A stretch of 64,000 bases of DNA from Isoetes taiwanensis (GCA_021234155.1 JAJEKV010000131.1:62001-126000); one strand, 5' to 3'. Shown: positions 11,036 to 23,976, numbered from the stretch's first letter. Notes: generated by a model not told the origin, from the sequence alone. Program-made: numbers and translations.

Positions 11036-12440
11036 AATGTGCATCCCCCCCTCAACCAATCCCGCCAAGACCCCCTTGGTGGCGGATGCCTCGACCCCAC
11101 AAGCTCCCGCTCGCCGTGCCTCTCCCAATGTGCGGGTGTGAGGTCCCTGTCCCACGCATGTGGGGCGCCCCTTCAAAGATCTTGCCCCGACGCAATATAT
11201 ATGCGCGTTCGCGAACAGCGAATATGACAATGCTGTGATTCTGACCCGGTATGCTTGAGCCCCATGGCGGCCGCCGGGAAATGTGAACCCGCCCAGGAAT
11301 GTCATCCGATCGAGAATGTGTGTTCTGGATGTTGTGGGGCGACTCTCCCCCCCCTCCTCGGCATGCCTCGCACTACGGTTGTGGCCTTTCCGCTGCAGCC
11401 TCTTGGAGTTCTGCAGCCTGCGGGTCAAAGGTGGGCGAGGGCCGAGGCCCGTCTTTGGGTGGTGGTGGTGGTGGCTGGGATGGCGTGGGGTGGCTTTGAG
11501 CGGGGGCATCGGTCGTGGTCCCGGCTGCCGGTGTCAAATGTGCATACCGGGGGGAGGGTTGCGGGTAGCGGCCGCGAGCCGCCGTCCCCTACCCCCTCGA
11601 AGTTGGGAGCCGCGACAGTTTGCGGGGCCTTTTTGTTGCTTGGCCATCTCCCCATGCGCGACCGGGCTGCGGTGACTATGAACCTCGGTAGGGGAGACCA
11701 CGGTCACGTCTACGGATGGCTACCCGCTAACCCCTAGAGCTCCGGGCTCACGAGTAGCGCGGGCGTGCTCGAGCCCGGCACGGGCGCCCGTCCAGGCTTC
11801 TTTTGCTGCTCGTCGTTCAAGAACCCGGTTGTGTGCGGATGTACGCAGAGCCGGCTGCGCCCCGTGCCATGGTGGTGGCTTCCTCAACCTCGACAAGCCG
11901 GGACACCGTGACCATCGCCTCGTGCATTGCCCCTCCCTCTCCCGTGTCATGGTGTCGGAGTAGTGAACCACGAGTCTAGGCAGAGCCGCATGTCCGCGAG
12001 CTCCCCGCCCGCCTTTATTTGCATTCGAAGTGTGCGGGGCCAAGACCATCTTCGTCGCGGCCGTGGCGGGGTCTCCGAACTGTGATCGCGGTTCTTCTCA
12101 CCACCCGGTTGCCTTCCGAGCACATGGGGTCCGAGGACTCCATCTCCAACGCCATGCCAGCCCGGGGGCTGTTAGCCTCAATACGCACCTTTGTTAGCCT
12201 CCACGCCCGCTTTGGCGTGGCTCCAATTCTCTGCCGCGGCATGAGTTCCCCCGTGTGGTCTGAGCAATCAATCCCCTACCGGCCGGGCCGGCTACCGAGG
12301 GGCCTTAGCCTTAGCCCAGCCTCCTTCTTCATGGAGGATGACTCTCCCACATCCATGATGGCTGATCGGGGACCGTTTATGTGGCGGCCCCGCCTTGGTT
12401 TTCCCAGTGGCCCATCTTACGTGGCCATGACTTCCAAAGT
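11036..12440. other. GC-rich, CpG-rich block of unknown origin
   Basis: Base composition changes sharply from AT-rich LINE sequence to strongly GC-rich, CpG-rich DNA at about 11,036 and back again near 12,440. Open frames exist on both strands, as expected from GC-richness alone. The minus-strand frames include a Pro/His-rich stretch followed by a run joined to the LINE linker, but none shows a family motif that I recognise. High CpG in an otherwise CpG-depleted window suggests a recent insertion or a different source. It could be the coding part of a GC-rich retroelement. Confidence 0.55.
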
Positions 12441-13912
12441 TTGAGGGGTCTCTGGCTGCGAAAAGTGTGCCCAGAATCCAATTTGGGGACTCAAAATCGC
12501 GGTCAGAGCATCTTTTGGGGGTTTGGGGATTTTAGGGCTAGAGAGAGATTGTAAACCCTAGAGAGAGAAAGCCAGAAAGGGGCAAATCAAGGGGGCTCTA
12601 TGCAAGGGCAGTGAAGGCAAGTATCTCAAGGAAGGGGAAGAAATTGATCATGCCCTTTGGTGTGTTGGTTATCACAAAAGGTGCTAGCGGGTAACATCGT
12701 GAATCGAAATATAGAAATTGCAAGCATGGTTTGAATATCACGAATGGTTAGGTGCGTGCAAAACCTATAATTATATGGCCATTTTGCTATGGTTTGCATA
12801 TGATTCTATTGTTGTATTTGTATGAGGGTATGCCAATAGTAGTTATAGAGCGTGTTGTATTTCTTGTTAGTTTGCACTCCCAACCTATGGTTTTGACATG
12901 CCGCGCATTGCATATTTGCATGCACACACATAGCATGCATGCATCTTTTGCAATGCATGCACACATTGCATGTATACCATGCCATGCATGCATGTTGAGT
13001 CCCTTTAGTATTTAACACCATGCAGGGCACATTGCTTACTTTCTTTTGCGGCCATATAGGTATTTTCACATAAGAGACATATAACATTCATCTTCACGAT
13101 AAATTTGCAGATTAGCTTTGTTTGTATGAGAGCTAGAATTCACAAATCCCCTGTTCATACAGATATAGCTTATTATGCTCGAGTAGCAAGGTGTGATACT
13201 GTGTTCATACAGGTAGCAAGGTCTAGTATTATGTTCATAAGAATCTGGTATGCATTTGAGATGTGATAAGCTGACAGTGATGCTTATGGATCATGAAAGT
13301 TCTATAATGGATTGCAAAAATGCTCTATTGATTTTGAATCGACCCATGAGGACATGGGTTGAATTTACACACACTTGATATGTAGTGACAGTATAAAAAT
13401 CTTAGGAGAAAAGAAAAGGGCATAAATTTTTGTGAGGGTTTCTGGAAGATGGCAGCAGGAGCAATTTCTGGGCAGTTTTGCTAGTTGAACTTTGGAGCAT
13501 CATATCTCGACGATCACGAATCCTTTTTAGGTAATTTTTACTTTTTTCTGAAAAGATTTTTGAATGAGGTTTCTGGATTGGGTCTGATCATGCCGAAATT
13601 CTCTATATGTGGAAAATATCGCAGAAAGAGTGGTGATGGGCCCGAATTGACTGCACTGTGTATCTTTTTTAATAGTTTGATTCCTGGAGCTAGGAGCTGA
13701 AAAGAGGGAAAATGCAGGTATTTCTAGTGAAGTTTCAAACTAGACATGTAAATATATAGATGATACATCCTGATATTTTTAGTGCCTTGTATGTAAGAAT
13801 CACATAGATATAGTGACAATTAATAGTATATTTACAAACTTGTTATTAGTGTTCATGCAAGCCTTGATGGGATCTCGGGTTACCTGGAGGGCTAACCTGG
13901 CAGGCCCGTTAC
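12441..13912. other. Gene-poor stretch, possible LTR-element leader
   Basis: No conserved protein. From 12,530 to 12,600 there are repeated AGAGAGA and TAAACCCTAGAG motifs of the kind seen in plant 5' leaders or LTR R regions. The rest is AT-rich and shows no recognisable gene. Confidence 0.4.
12898..12992. repeat. CATGCA/GCATGC-rich tract
   Basis: About 95 bp with repeated CATGCATG, GCATGCA and TGCATGC words in alternating purine-pyrimidine order. CATGCA is the core of plant RY elements bound by B3 factors, and such tracts can also adopt Z-DNA. With no gene downstream, simple-sequence origin is the safer reading. Confidence 0.6.
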
Positions 13913-14219
13913 AGAAACAATAATATTCTTGTCTGTCCTTCTGCTAGGGCAAATTTTTATCCTCACGAAATTAATTTCCTAGCCAAGTCGCTATTGGACG
14001 ATGTTATGATGGATTTCTCATCACTGACTATGTTGGTAAGATCTAATATTCGCACTTCTGCTATTTTAAGTATAATGTCGCCATTCTTAGTACTTTCAAC
14101 CCTGCATTTGCTTCCCCTAATTCCATCCTTTAGGTCAGACCCTCATAACCTTGAATCTGGAGTAAATTTTGCTGGTGCTAGTTGTGGTTTATATAATATA
14201 ACTGGATCCGCCCCGTAAA
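13913..14219 (+). pseudogene. GDSL esterase/lipase fragment
   Basis: The plus strand reads RNNNILVCPSARANFYPH, corresponding to the GNNN...ARANFxPYG block of plant GDSL lipases. It is followed after a variable stretch by LPLIPSF and GVNFAGASCGLYNITG, the family's LPL.PPYL and GVNFASGGAGI..TG blocks (oxyanion-hole region). The catalytic GDS block upstream is missing, as are the later GxND and DxxH blocks. It is a relic of one or two exons, opened by chance into one frame. A second, different GDSL fragment lies at 35.1 kb. Confidence 0.75.
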
Positions 14220-15233
14220 TTCTTCGTACTCTTTTGTTTTATTTGTTCCAATATTTCCCGAATTCATACTTATTTTGCTCTAGTTTTCAAATTCTAAAAG
14301 GTATTACAACAACTTGAATTTTCCTATACCTTTACTGGCACAAGTAAGAGACTTCCAGCAAGTAAAGCAGTGTCTAAGTGCTCAAAAAGGCATACTGCGT
14401 CCAAAATAATAAATGATTCAATATTTTGATAGCAATATGATAGCAACAAGGGAGATCCTACCCGCAGCTTCGGACTCAAGGGGTTTGGCCCGGCAGACTT
14501 GGGCCTCCGAAGTCATTGCGCATGTAATTCATGGCAATGGATTTGGCTGGCATAAGAACATAGCTGAGGGTAGTCCACACCATCCGCCCCTCCTGTGCAC
14601 ACTTTGCAGAGTAGGTTGAAAAGTATTGGGACCGGGCCGTAGCCTGCCGGGTACATAGCCAAGAGGGCTACTACTGGGTTGCATCTCCCCAGCCCCGATG
14701 AGGCAGGAGGAGAGTCACCTCTCCTCTAGGGGCATGCATGCCCATCACAGGCAGCTAGAGGGCCACTGCCCTTATTCGACTTAACCTCATGGAAGGCGAC
14801 GCATCGCCCCAAAGGTGTCGAGCTCATGCCTTGCCCACACACAAGGCAAGCCATTAAGCCTAGTTCACTAAGGTTCCTGGTAGGCTTTACACACCAGAGG
14901 AACCATTCAGTGATGGGACAAGTCCCCCTTCATCGGCCTAGCCCCTCCACCTACAACCGTGTGGGCTCACGTTACCTGAGCCGCATAATTGGGAACTAGT
15001 AGGCTATCTAGGATCATCTGCTACACAAGCTTTAGGCCTCTACCCCCTTCCCAATACATGGAGGTCACAAAGTGAAATACCAACATCATCACAGAACTGA
15101 AATGAATAATAACATCTAATCTATCCACCTAAACATCCAAAGTTAGGTTCCTTTGTTAGGGCTTATGATCTCGGGATCTATAAGGCCTCTAAAGCTGAAC
15201 TAACATGCTAAACCAGCTCATTGCCTAGCCCAA

Positions 15234-15363
15234 AGGCGGCTTTGCACAACAGAATGACTAATTACCTGGTACTCGACCTACTCCAGATCCTCGGAATGCA
15301 TCCACGCCTTTGATCCTGCTGAAGACTGCTGCTACTCGAAGATCTGTTGTGCAAAGGCGGCTT
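15234..15363. repeat. 22-bp inverted repeat around a 90-bp spacer
   Basis: AAAGGCGGCTTTGCACAACA at about 15,234 faces its near-perfect inverse near 15,342 (about 20 of 22 positions pair). The transcript of the surrounding LTR-like region could fold into a stem here. Confidence 0.7.
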
Positions 15364-15608
15364 TACAGAGTCTGGCAATGCGGATTTGGGTCCTAGCTTG
15401 GCCGGAATGGCTTAAAAGAACCCTAAATGCGAGAGAAGGAAAGGAGCTCAAGGAAAACCCTAAATGCAAAGAGAAGAAAAGGTTTAGGGTTTAAGGGAAA
15501 AGCCCTTATATAGAAACCCTTAGGATTAGGTTAGACATTGGCCAAATGGGGTTTAGCCATTTGGCAATGGGGGCCATGGGGTTTATAATTGTGTATGTTT
15601 ATTTAACA

Positions 15609-15668
15609 TGCACAACATTCGAGGTTGCCCCCCTAGGTGCAACTCTTGCCCCCCTAGGTGCAACCCTT
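15609..15668. repeat. 22-bp tandem duplication, TTGCCCCCCTAGGTGCAAC
   Basis: Two adjacent copies of a palindrome-like word (TTGCCCCCCTAGGTGCAAC) lie upstream of the TATA box of the LTR-like region. The centre, CCCTAGG, resembles the palindrome of the repeats at 5.9 and 17.4 kb. Confidence 0.75.
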
Positions 15669-15720
15669 TTTGGCCTCCAAGTACATGTCATTTGTGACAT
15701 GTACGTGTGACGTGGCAATA

Positions 15721-17417
15721 TAATATATGTATTTGGGTCGTATATTATGTTGGAACGTCACAAGGACATTATCATTGTCATCGATCCAGACTTGGCAGTG
15801 GATCTGCTAGCCACTACGGGCATGATGTAATGCATCTGCGACTTATGGTGAGCAGGTGCATGAGACGGTGGACGAGATTGCCTCGTCCACCTCCTGTTGT
15901 GTAACCAGCAGATTCTTGAAGATGATAGCTCTTGCAGGGATTGGGACCATGTCGCTTGTTTCAGAAGACGAGCTAACAGCCCATGAGCACTTTGAGGTGT
16001 TTGAAGAGGGGGTGTGCCTCAACCAGCCTTGCAGGCTCAATCGAGCATGACCACGAGGAGTTTGTTCCATTCGATCTATTGTTAACTTGCTGCAAGCGAA
16101 ATTCGCATGTGGTTAGAAAGGATCTAGCACAATACTTGAAAATCAAAGAAACAAAGAAACAATTGAAGCTTACTTGAAGCAACTTCAAATGGCGCTAGAT
16201 TGAATGCCCCTCTGTGCATTGCAACGGATTAATTGCCTCCATTTTATAGAGGGAAGGACTAGAGACGAGGTGATTGTCCAATCCCTCAATTGGTGTCAAA
16301 TATGGGCATTAAATTACTGGTACCTCAATTCCCAGGTCCACAACGTCCTGAATGCTTAGGCTTACCACATCAATCTCTAATCCGCGGTCTGAATCAATCT
16401 ATTTTGTGAGGTATGCTTCGAGTTTTAGAGGCAATTAGGGTAAGTATTAGCAGGTTAGGTTTAAATTAGACATCAGTTTCATGATGAGAGATGCTCGTGA
16501 CGAGAAGGGCTACACATGTGAAACCTCGGGGGTACCTTGACGAGGGGTCCTCGTGACCCTAATGCGTGCGAACCTGTCCGCGGTAGTGGGGTCTACTCGC
16601 ACCCGTTGATGGGCCCTAAACCACCGCAACAGTCTACACCTGCCGTGGTACGTGGGATGTTTTGCCACGTATGCAGGGAGTCAGCCACCTCGCAGGGGGC
16701 TCCTTGCCCCCCCTCCCCCCTCTCCCCCTTTTTTTTGGGCAACAATTGGAGATTGAAATTGCAATATCTCGGTCAAAAAAATTATCCACGTCGTAGCTTA
16801 ACTTCCCACGATTCAAAAACACTTGAAGTTACCAAAATCCGTGCTGGATTTGTAGGTAATTTGTAATGGCATCCCTTAAGTGCTTAAAAGGGGCTTACTA
16901 TACCCTAGTTCTTCACCTTTTTTAAATTTAGAAGTTATGCTATTACATTTTTGAAAACTAGGTGTAATTTTTAAAAAGCAGGGTGATTTGGGCATATTCA
17001 TAATTAAGATGGGCAAATGGACGCAAGACAAGCTATACATTTTGCCCTTGACATCGCGAGGTATTTTCACTCTTGGCTGACTTGGAAGAATAAGGAATTG
17101 CAAGTGTTTGAGAAAATCTAGGATTTAATAAACATATAAAAGCACAAATATGACAAAGCATTACTGTGAGAGAGCTATTAAACATGAAACCGTGGTCAAT
17201 GACACTCCATTGGACTTGTGAAGATGGAAGTGTTGAAAGCTATTTTGCAAATTCCATCGTGAACTTATTTTTTCTTCTTCTTCTTCTTCTTCTTCATTGC
17301 ATAAAAGTAGAAACATCAATGTCAATACTACATATGGTTTGCGCATTTGGCCATGCCAAAACTTATGGAAAGAATTAATTTGTTATCCCGCTTGAGCATC
17401 TATTCATGGGCATCCTT
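15721..17417. other. Gene-poor stretch
   Basis: Short open frames on both strands show no conserved motif. There is a (TTC)n run at 17,270-17,296. Nothing else could be recognised. Confidence 0.5.
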
Positions 17418-17552
17418 TATTTTGGGTTGCCCCTAGGGGGCAAACCCTCGTTTACGTGGGTATGTCGGCATATCCAGGTATATGCCGGCATATGCCTAGC
17501 ATATCCTGGTGACTGCTCCAAACTGCTGATGCCTGTAAACTCTCGGTCATCC
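17418..17552. repeat. Dispersed repeat with CCCTAGGG palindrome, copy 2
   Basis: Direct-orientation copy of the repeat at 5,933. It shares the GGGTTGCCCCTAGGGGGCAA start and the CTCTCGGTCA end. This copy has an extra internal section with repeated GGCATAT words (17,467-17,500), so it is longer than copy 1. Confidence 0.75.
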
Positions 17553-18480
17553 AGCCCCATTCCTTCGCAGGCGTGGCTATGGCGCAGCTCGGCCCTTCTT
17601 CTTCTTCCAAGCTCAAAATCCCAGGTTGGAACACATATCGTAGTGGTATTTCCCTTGAGATAGTTGTAGTCTCCATTTCTACAATTTTTATTTCAGACCT
17701 AGCTTCAAGAGAAACCTCTTCCTCGGTTAATGCAGATGAAGGAGCCGTTCTTTTGCAGGAAGCTGTTCTAAGATGTGAAGATCCTACAGATGCTCCAAGC
17801 CAGATGCCAGATGCCGCAGATGAGCATCATGGTGTGAGCTTTCTGTAGCTATAAATGTGTTTCAGCATGACTTCTAATTTTTTGATGACGAGGTTAAAGC
17901 TCCACAAAAATAAGTCATCCTTATACCAGTCCGAGATGGAATTTTGCTCGCCGGATCTACTCAAGGTCAGTAAAGCCTGCAAATAATGCATTTTCAGAAA
18001 CTCTTGCCAGATATTCTTTATTTTCATTATTTCCAGTGGAGCTTGGAGCTTGAAGCTCTGTTGCCTGCGATTTTAAAAATGGACCCAGCTGCAGATTAGG
18101 AGATTAGGAGCTTCTATAAGTTCCTTCTCCTCTTAATTATTTCTGGATTTTTCCTAGCCATGGTAGATGCTTGGAATGGTGATTCCAGAGGTGGGGCTGG
18201 AAGCAAAAAAGGTTAAGATATATGCACTATTTCGAGCCTCCAGTGTCTGGTCATGTTTGTGAGCCAGATCCCATATATGTGCTCATGATCTGCCAAGGTG
18301 CCGGATCTTGCCTTAAAGCCAGTTCTTGGCTCTGATTTATGCCAGAGAAGGTGCTAGATCTACCTAGTTTATCTGGCTATGGCGGTGCAGATCATGCCAG
18401 CTCATTTCGGTTGGTAACCGGCTAAACAATGGGAGCCGGCCGTTAAACCCCTTGTTGTAGCAGAGCCCCCTGCTCCAAGA
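17553..18480. other. Upstream region of the GPI-anchored-protein gene
   Basis: No recognised coding sequence. It holds the presumed promoter of the gene starting at 18,482, but I could not pick out a convincing TATA box. Confidence 0.4.
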
Positions 18481-18481
18481 A

Positions 18482-19549
18482 ATGGGCTTAGAACAGAGAT
18501 GGCGCTTTTCGTTCCTTCTGGGTTGTACATTGCTTGGTCTCTTCAGATGGTGAGCATTCCTTTTTTTCTACTTTTAGATTCTCATCATGGCAGCATTAGG
18601 CTTTAAATCTCTCTAAACAAGTAGATCTGCTTCTTTTTCTTATGCATTTTCATTAGTTTTGTGGATCCTATGCATATATTGACCCTGTAGTTTTTGTTAA
18701 ACAAAGCCTTCTCATATTTGAAGGCCCAGTTCACAATATTTTACTTTCTAGCTATATTGTTCTTGTATTACTGTATCTTTGAAATTCGTGGATGCAGACA
18801 TACTTGCTAGTGGATTTTTCAAGAAAAACAGCATTGCTAGTGGATTTCTCAAGAAAGATTGCATTTGACATAGTGTATCTAGTGTTAGATATAAAATGTT
18901 AGGAATGTCCAGCATAGAAAGTCCTAAACTTATGCCTGTTTTGTGTAGTTTTAACAGTATAATCCATAGTTTGCAATGTTCTAGACAAATGGTGACATTA
19001 ACAAATCAATGGATGCTTAGCAGATGCAACCAATACGCAGGTACTGAGTAACATCAATTCCTATAGGAAGAAAGCAGGGTATCCTGTGTTGACAGAAAAT
19101 GCAGGGGCAGCTTGTCTGGCAGGCAAGATCCTGGATAAGTTGGACAGCCCATGCGACAATAGCACTGAAAAATTTACATTAGGATTTGATCCTCAATATC
19201 CAGACTATCCTGATATGGTTAAATCTTGTAAGCTGAAGATTGTAAACACAACTGGTGGCCAGGTTCTTACAGACTGCAACCCATCTAGCAAATCTTCCAC
19301 CAGCAAAATTGTGACTCGAACTTCACTACGTCACTAGAATATCAGAAATACATAAACTCTACTGATTATACTTCTGCTGGGGTTGCTTCAGAGAACGTGT
19401 GGGTGGTTCTGATCCTGGCAACCAATACAAGTAATGGAAATTACCTTCAAACAAGTCGGGCGGAGACTAGTGCGCTCACAAACTTTGGATTTGCAAGCAT
19501 TTTCTCTGGACTTCTCACCATATTTCTTTTCTTCCTATCACTGTACTGA
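18482..19549 (+). pseudogene. GPI-anchored protein of the At5g19230/At3g06035 type, frameshifted
   Basis: A short first exon (18,482-18,549) codes for a signal peptide (MGLEQRWRFS then a Leu/Gly/Cys-rich core) and ends at a good donor, ATG|GTGAGC. The main exon starts at about 19,021-19,024. It matches the uncharacterised plant GPI-anchored family: INSYRKKAG, LTENAGAACLAG, a PQYPDYPDMVKSC block, then after a frame change SAGVASENVWVVLILATN and a hydrophobic C-terminal tail (FASIFSGLLTIFLFFLSLY) that would be replaced by the GPI anchor. One indel near 19,318 breaks the frame, and the exon 1/exon 2 phases do not match with the obvious splice sites. Either this is a young pseudogene or the window holds a sequencing error and a misread splice site. 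The family's function is unknown; the product would be on the plasma-membrane outer face. Confidence 0.75.
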
Positions 19550-20347
19550 AATTTGAGATTAAAGATTGGTTCTACATTTGTTCTATTCTAGTTTTGTTCT
19601 CAATTTTTAGTGACAAGCTATAAGATTGATTGCTCTCACGGTATTTTTTTTGTGGCGGGTAGGTGAAGCATTGGAAAACAGTTCTTTAACATTTATTGCA
19701 ACATGATTAGAATAATGGACATTAAACCCATTTACCACAACATGACAGCTGTTGTAGAAATAGAGATAAAGTGGCAAAAATGGAAGCAGGAATTGCCACC
19801 ATCAAGGCCATTACTGGAAATTTACAGGCTGACGTGCATCTTTTTATACGCTTTGCCTTTCAAAAATAATGTCCAAAGGAATCTTTACTCTCTAATCTTT
19901 AGTTGCATGAATCCACTCCTTGTTGATGTTCCACATAACATCACCATAAAGCATTGCCTATACGACCAAGAAGACATGCCACTTCCACTCCTCCATCTAT
20001 TGCCTTGCCTCACAAGGTATGCATATGGTGGTTTTTTTTGACATCTTGAATGATCCAGAGGACAATATGCTCCCACGGAGCAACGACAAAATCCAGAGGA
20101 GCATGTAGCCAAAGTCTAGAAGATGGGCGTGCTCACTATAATGACCCTTTAGGGCAAGGATCAATATATCAAAGCTCGTATCCTTAAATTGCTTCATGAG
20201 CTTGCATTTATTAGGCTGTTAGAGAAGAAAGTGTTGCCAAAGAAGCGATGAATTCAACTAGCAGAACAAATGGTGTAATCCTCAAACTACTACAAGCTTA
20301 CCCCAATCCATTCTCCCCAACAGAACTTACGTCAAGGGAAACTTATA
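19550..20347. other. Gene-poor stretch
   Basis: No conserved protein or RNA gene seen. Short open frames on both strands look random. Confidence 0.45.
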
Positions 20348-20480
20348 TTTTTTTTTTTTTGGAAGGAAAGATAAAATTTGTATTCAGATAGGAAGAATTA
20401 CATCAAAAAGATCCCTTAAGGACCATATAACCTTGAAGTACAATGGATCCCTTATGGATCCCTTATGGATGAAATTGTGC
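20348..20480 (-). mobile_element. Retroelement 3' end with poly(T) on the plus strand
   Basis: A 13-nt T-run (20,348-20,360) is followed by GGAAGGAAAGATAAAATTTG, the complement of a plant LINE-like 3' end reading toward a poly(A). CCTTATGGATCC is duplicated at 20,448-20,470. Only the extreme 3' end remains. Confidence 0.5.
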
Positions 20481-21968
20481 AAGCCACTTGTATATAGTTA
20501 TTGACATTGTAAACCTGCCATTTTGAATTGAAAATACAATGATGTCATTCTTTTATAAGAATTCATGTTCACCTTTCGTTCTCTTTTGAGTATGTTTTTT
20601 TTCCAGTCCTTTATGCATTTTATGTTTTCATTGTGTTGATAGATAGCAAGCAGTTCTTTCTCATTATGCAGGAAATTGGTACTAATTATTGTCATGTTTT
20701 CTGAGTTGGCAGGTTCTATTTCTGTGGAACTTTGTTTAGCATACTAAAAGGCATAGATTTTGCCCAATAGTTTGTTGCTTCAGTGTAACTATTTTGCCTA
20801 ATAGTTTGTCTCTATTCAATTGATGCTGTAATAGCAAATAGATAATGCTCCTCTCCTAAGGTAGTGAGCCCATTAACATGGTTTTCTGGCATTGATTGTT
20901 TTTAAATGAAATACAAGAATCATGACCAGATAGCAATTAGACAAGGATGTGCCTTGCACTGATGACATTTGTTGAATGGAATAATGGGATTTACCTCACC
21001 ATGGACTGACCAATTCTTGTCAGTTCAATCCAAACAGATTTTGGAAATCGTGGACGAAAAAGGATATTGTCAAACTGCAACAGTAAGATAAGGTGTAGTC
21101 TCCGAGTTCCAATAAAACTAAGTATCTAGAAAAGATGTAAAATATTCATTCTTGCGAGTTGTGCTAAATTTCTATGTGACTAGCACTTTGGTGGTGGATG
21201 CATATGTCAAATGTGGAGTCCGTCCAGAGTTATGATTCTCAACCTTATTCAATGCAGTTCTTATTAGCCAAGACTGTGTATAGCTTTAAAAAGGAGCATA
21301 GGGAACAATCTTCTTGGTCCGTCCATAATTACAATTGCTTATAGCCTTATGAAGGAGCATAAATAATCACCCTACTGGATGCTTCTGACACAACAACAAA
21401 ATATGTATCATTTGTTCCAGACAGAGAATGCCACCTTAAGTTCATTTGGGTAAAGATTGTTATAAAGGCCAACTATATTGAGGTTGTTTTTATCAGCTCC
21501 TCAAATACAGTTTACTAAGTGTATAAGTGTTGTTCTCTTTCAGCTTTAACTTACACGATTTAGCAATATTTAGTTCCTTGAAGGTGTTTTGGATTACTAT
21601 TACTATTCAAATAAGTATATAGTGGAGCACAACTTATACTGTGTTTGCTGGTAGATATGTTTCACATTTGTACCTTACATAAGGGTTAATTACGGGCATG
21701 CTAGCCATATCCATGGTAGAACTCTGAAGAACTGTTAGTTCTTATGCCAATACATAAAAGGCCTTCACATTGAATCTATTGTCCTTATGCTAGTTGAAGG
21801 TCCTTGTGCAACACTTGTAATCATGGACTTGATAATGTAAATGGACATCCATGTTCTACTATAGCTCTCATACGTACTGTATGTTCATTTAAGCTTATAA
21901 GATTGATTATGAACATTATATATGGACCTTAACTAACTTCCCATGCACAACCTTTTACATTTCATGTT
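20481..21968. other. Gene-poor stretch
   Basis: AT-rich sequence without a recognisable gene, RNA or element terminus. Confidence 0.45.
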
Positions 21969-22154
21969 CTACTTCAACATGCTTAAAAATATAATTCCAA
22001 GGGTATTGCATCATTCCCTCTAACTATAAGCTAGAGATTGTGCAAATGAAGTAGCAATTTTGATTGATTGTGAAAACATGACTTTGAAGTATGAATTAAG
22101 CCACTTCACCCTCGGGCCATGGAGGGCAACCCTCCGTGCGCAGCACCTTGTTTT
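21969..22154 (-). repeat. Dispersed repeat family A, internally deleted copy
   Basis: The left 75 bp (AACATGCTTAAAAAT...GAGATTGTGCAA) match 61,988-62,066 closely, and the right end (CTCGGGCCATGGAGGGCAAC, then the CTCCGTGCGCAGCACCTTG terminus) matches the ends of the copies at 45.2 and 62.6 kb. The middle of about 450 bp present in the 62-kb copy is absent. The orientation is the same as the 62-kb copy. Confidence 0.85.
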
Positions 22155-23474
22155 ACTTTGCAAGGGTCCTAATTTCTTATTTCAAAAAATTCACAAGTGA
22201 CTCATTGTCTAGTATTATTTGATCTACATTTGATGCATCTCCCTTGTTGACATTATGGCTATGTATTATCTTCTTCTATATCCATAGAGTGGTAACATAA
22301 TATTTCAGGGGAATCAATTATCTTCTTGAGTCCAAAGCCAAGTGAATCGTATTGTGATTTGAAACCAAGATAATCTCTATTATGTTTGATAAATAATTGT
22401 GGAACTTCTTTTAATATATTTCATTGCAGAAATATCTAGCATTATAACAGGGGGTTACTTTTGTATTTTTGTACGTTTTTTCCTATGGTTTTGCTAAGAT
22501 TTGGTCGCCGTATTTTGAAGACGTACTAATGCGTACTTCTAGAGTGCGCATACGCTCACACATTAATTTTTATGACATTTTTTAATGGTTACACCTATGA
22601 TTTTTGAGGATAACTGCAATGGAAGCATGGAAGGCTCGATGAAGGATACTTTAGGGTTAATCGAAGAAGGATACTTTAGGGTTTAGGGTTAATAGACTGT
22701 ATGTGGTTTTTTTGGCAGGGCTTGGGAAGGGGAAGGGGGATGCAGGTCTCGAGGATGCCAAGCCAGAAGACCCCGCTTCATACCCTAGAATTGCACCGCG
22801 CTTCTGTATTCTGGCTTTCTAGTTGTCACGGTCATTTTTGCAAGCCAAAGATGCAAGCTAGCATCACCAATGATGATGAATCCGACTGCATCGGCCAGCA
22901 ACAGGCATCGTCAGCTTCAAGATTTACACAGGCCTCCCTTTTTACCCTTTCTGTACCATACATATTCGACCAGATTAAATGCCTAAGGACTACGTAATTC
23001 ACCGGCAGTTCATACCTTTCTCAAACGGCCATTAGTTTTTGGCCGGCCCTTAGTTTTAGTTTCCCAGGGCTCAGGGATGCAAACGGGAAGGCAGGTCTTG
23101 AGGATTGCCCTTAGTTTTTCACTAGAACAGGGATTGGAGCAGAGTCGTTTTCCAAGATCTCTTATTGATTGAAAAGTCTTTGCCCGTGCCTTTTGCCTGT
23201 AGACTGGGCACGGTTTCTCAGCTTATTTGCTAGATATTCAAACGGTTCTTTTTCTGCTGTACAGATCATTCTTTGTGGAAGCTGCCATGGCAAATGGAAT
23301 TATATTAGCTTTGCTTATTCAGATATGTCTGATGTTGGTGATCGTGACTACAATAGAGCTCGTACTGGATTTTGGGCTTCCAAGGTTCTACCAAAGACTC
23401 CTCTTGTAAATTCTTCTTACTTGAATGAAAAGCCATATCTCTAGTAGTTCTAGATCTCCATACAATGTTTGTAG
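22155..23474. other. Gene-poor stretch
   Basis: No family match. At 23,227-23,409 the plus strand encodes a short hydrophobic segment, but in a region where neighbouring frames are equally open. It may be the altered 5' part of the adenylosuccinate lyase relic that follows. Confidence 0.4.

Positions 23475-23976
<502 letters not shown>

Larger units (their letters stand above)
14620..15720 (-). mobile_element. Possible LTR-type element (long terminal region), minus strand
   Basis: Read on the minus strand there is a TATA box (CTATATAAGG, near 15,510) followed by a leader rich in AAACCCTAA motifs and then about 900 bp of structured non-coding DNA, the layout of a plant LTR promoter and R/U5 region. 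No primer-binding site, TG/CA ends or target duplication could be fixed, and no gag or pol lies next to it. A truncated or solo LTR is the most likely identity. Confidence 0.4.

Noticed and set aside
9971..11509. A 512-codon minus-strand frame read as one protein
   Set aside because: Its first part comes from the GC-rich block and only the part after about 11,035 is LINE reverse transcriptase; it is a chance fusion across an insertion border.
12898..12992. RY-element cluster as a seed-gene promoter
   Set aside because: No gene follows in either direction; simple-sequence origin explains the words.
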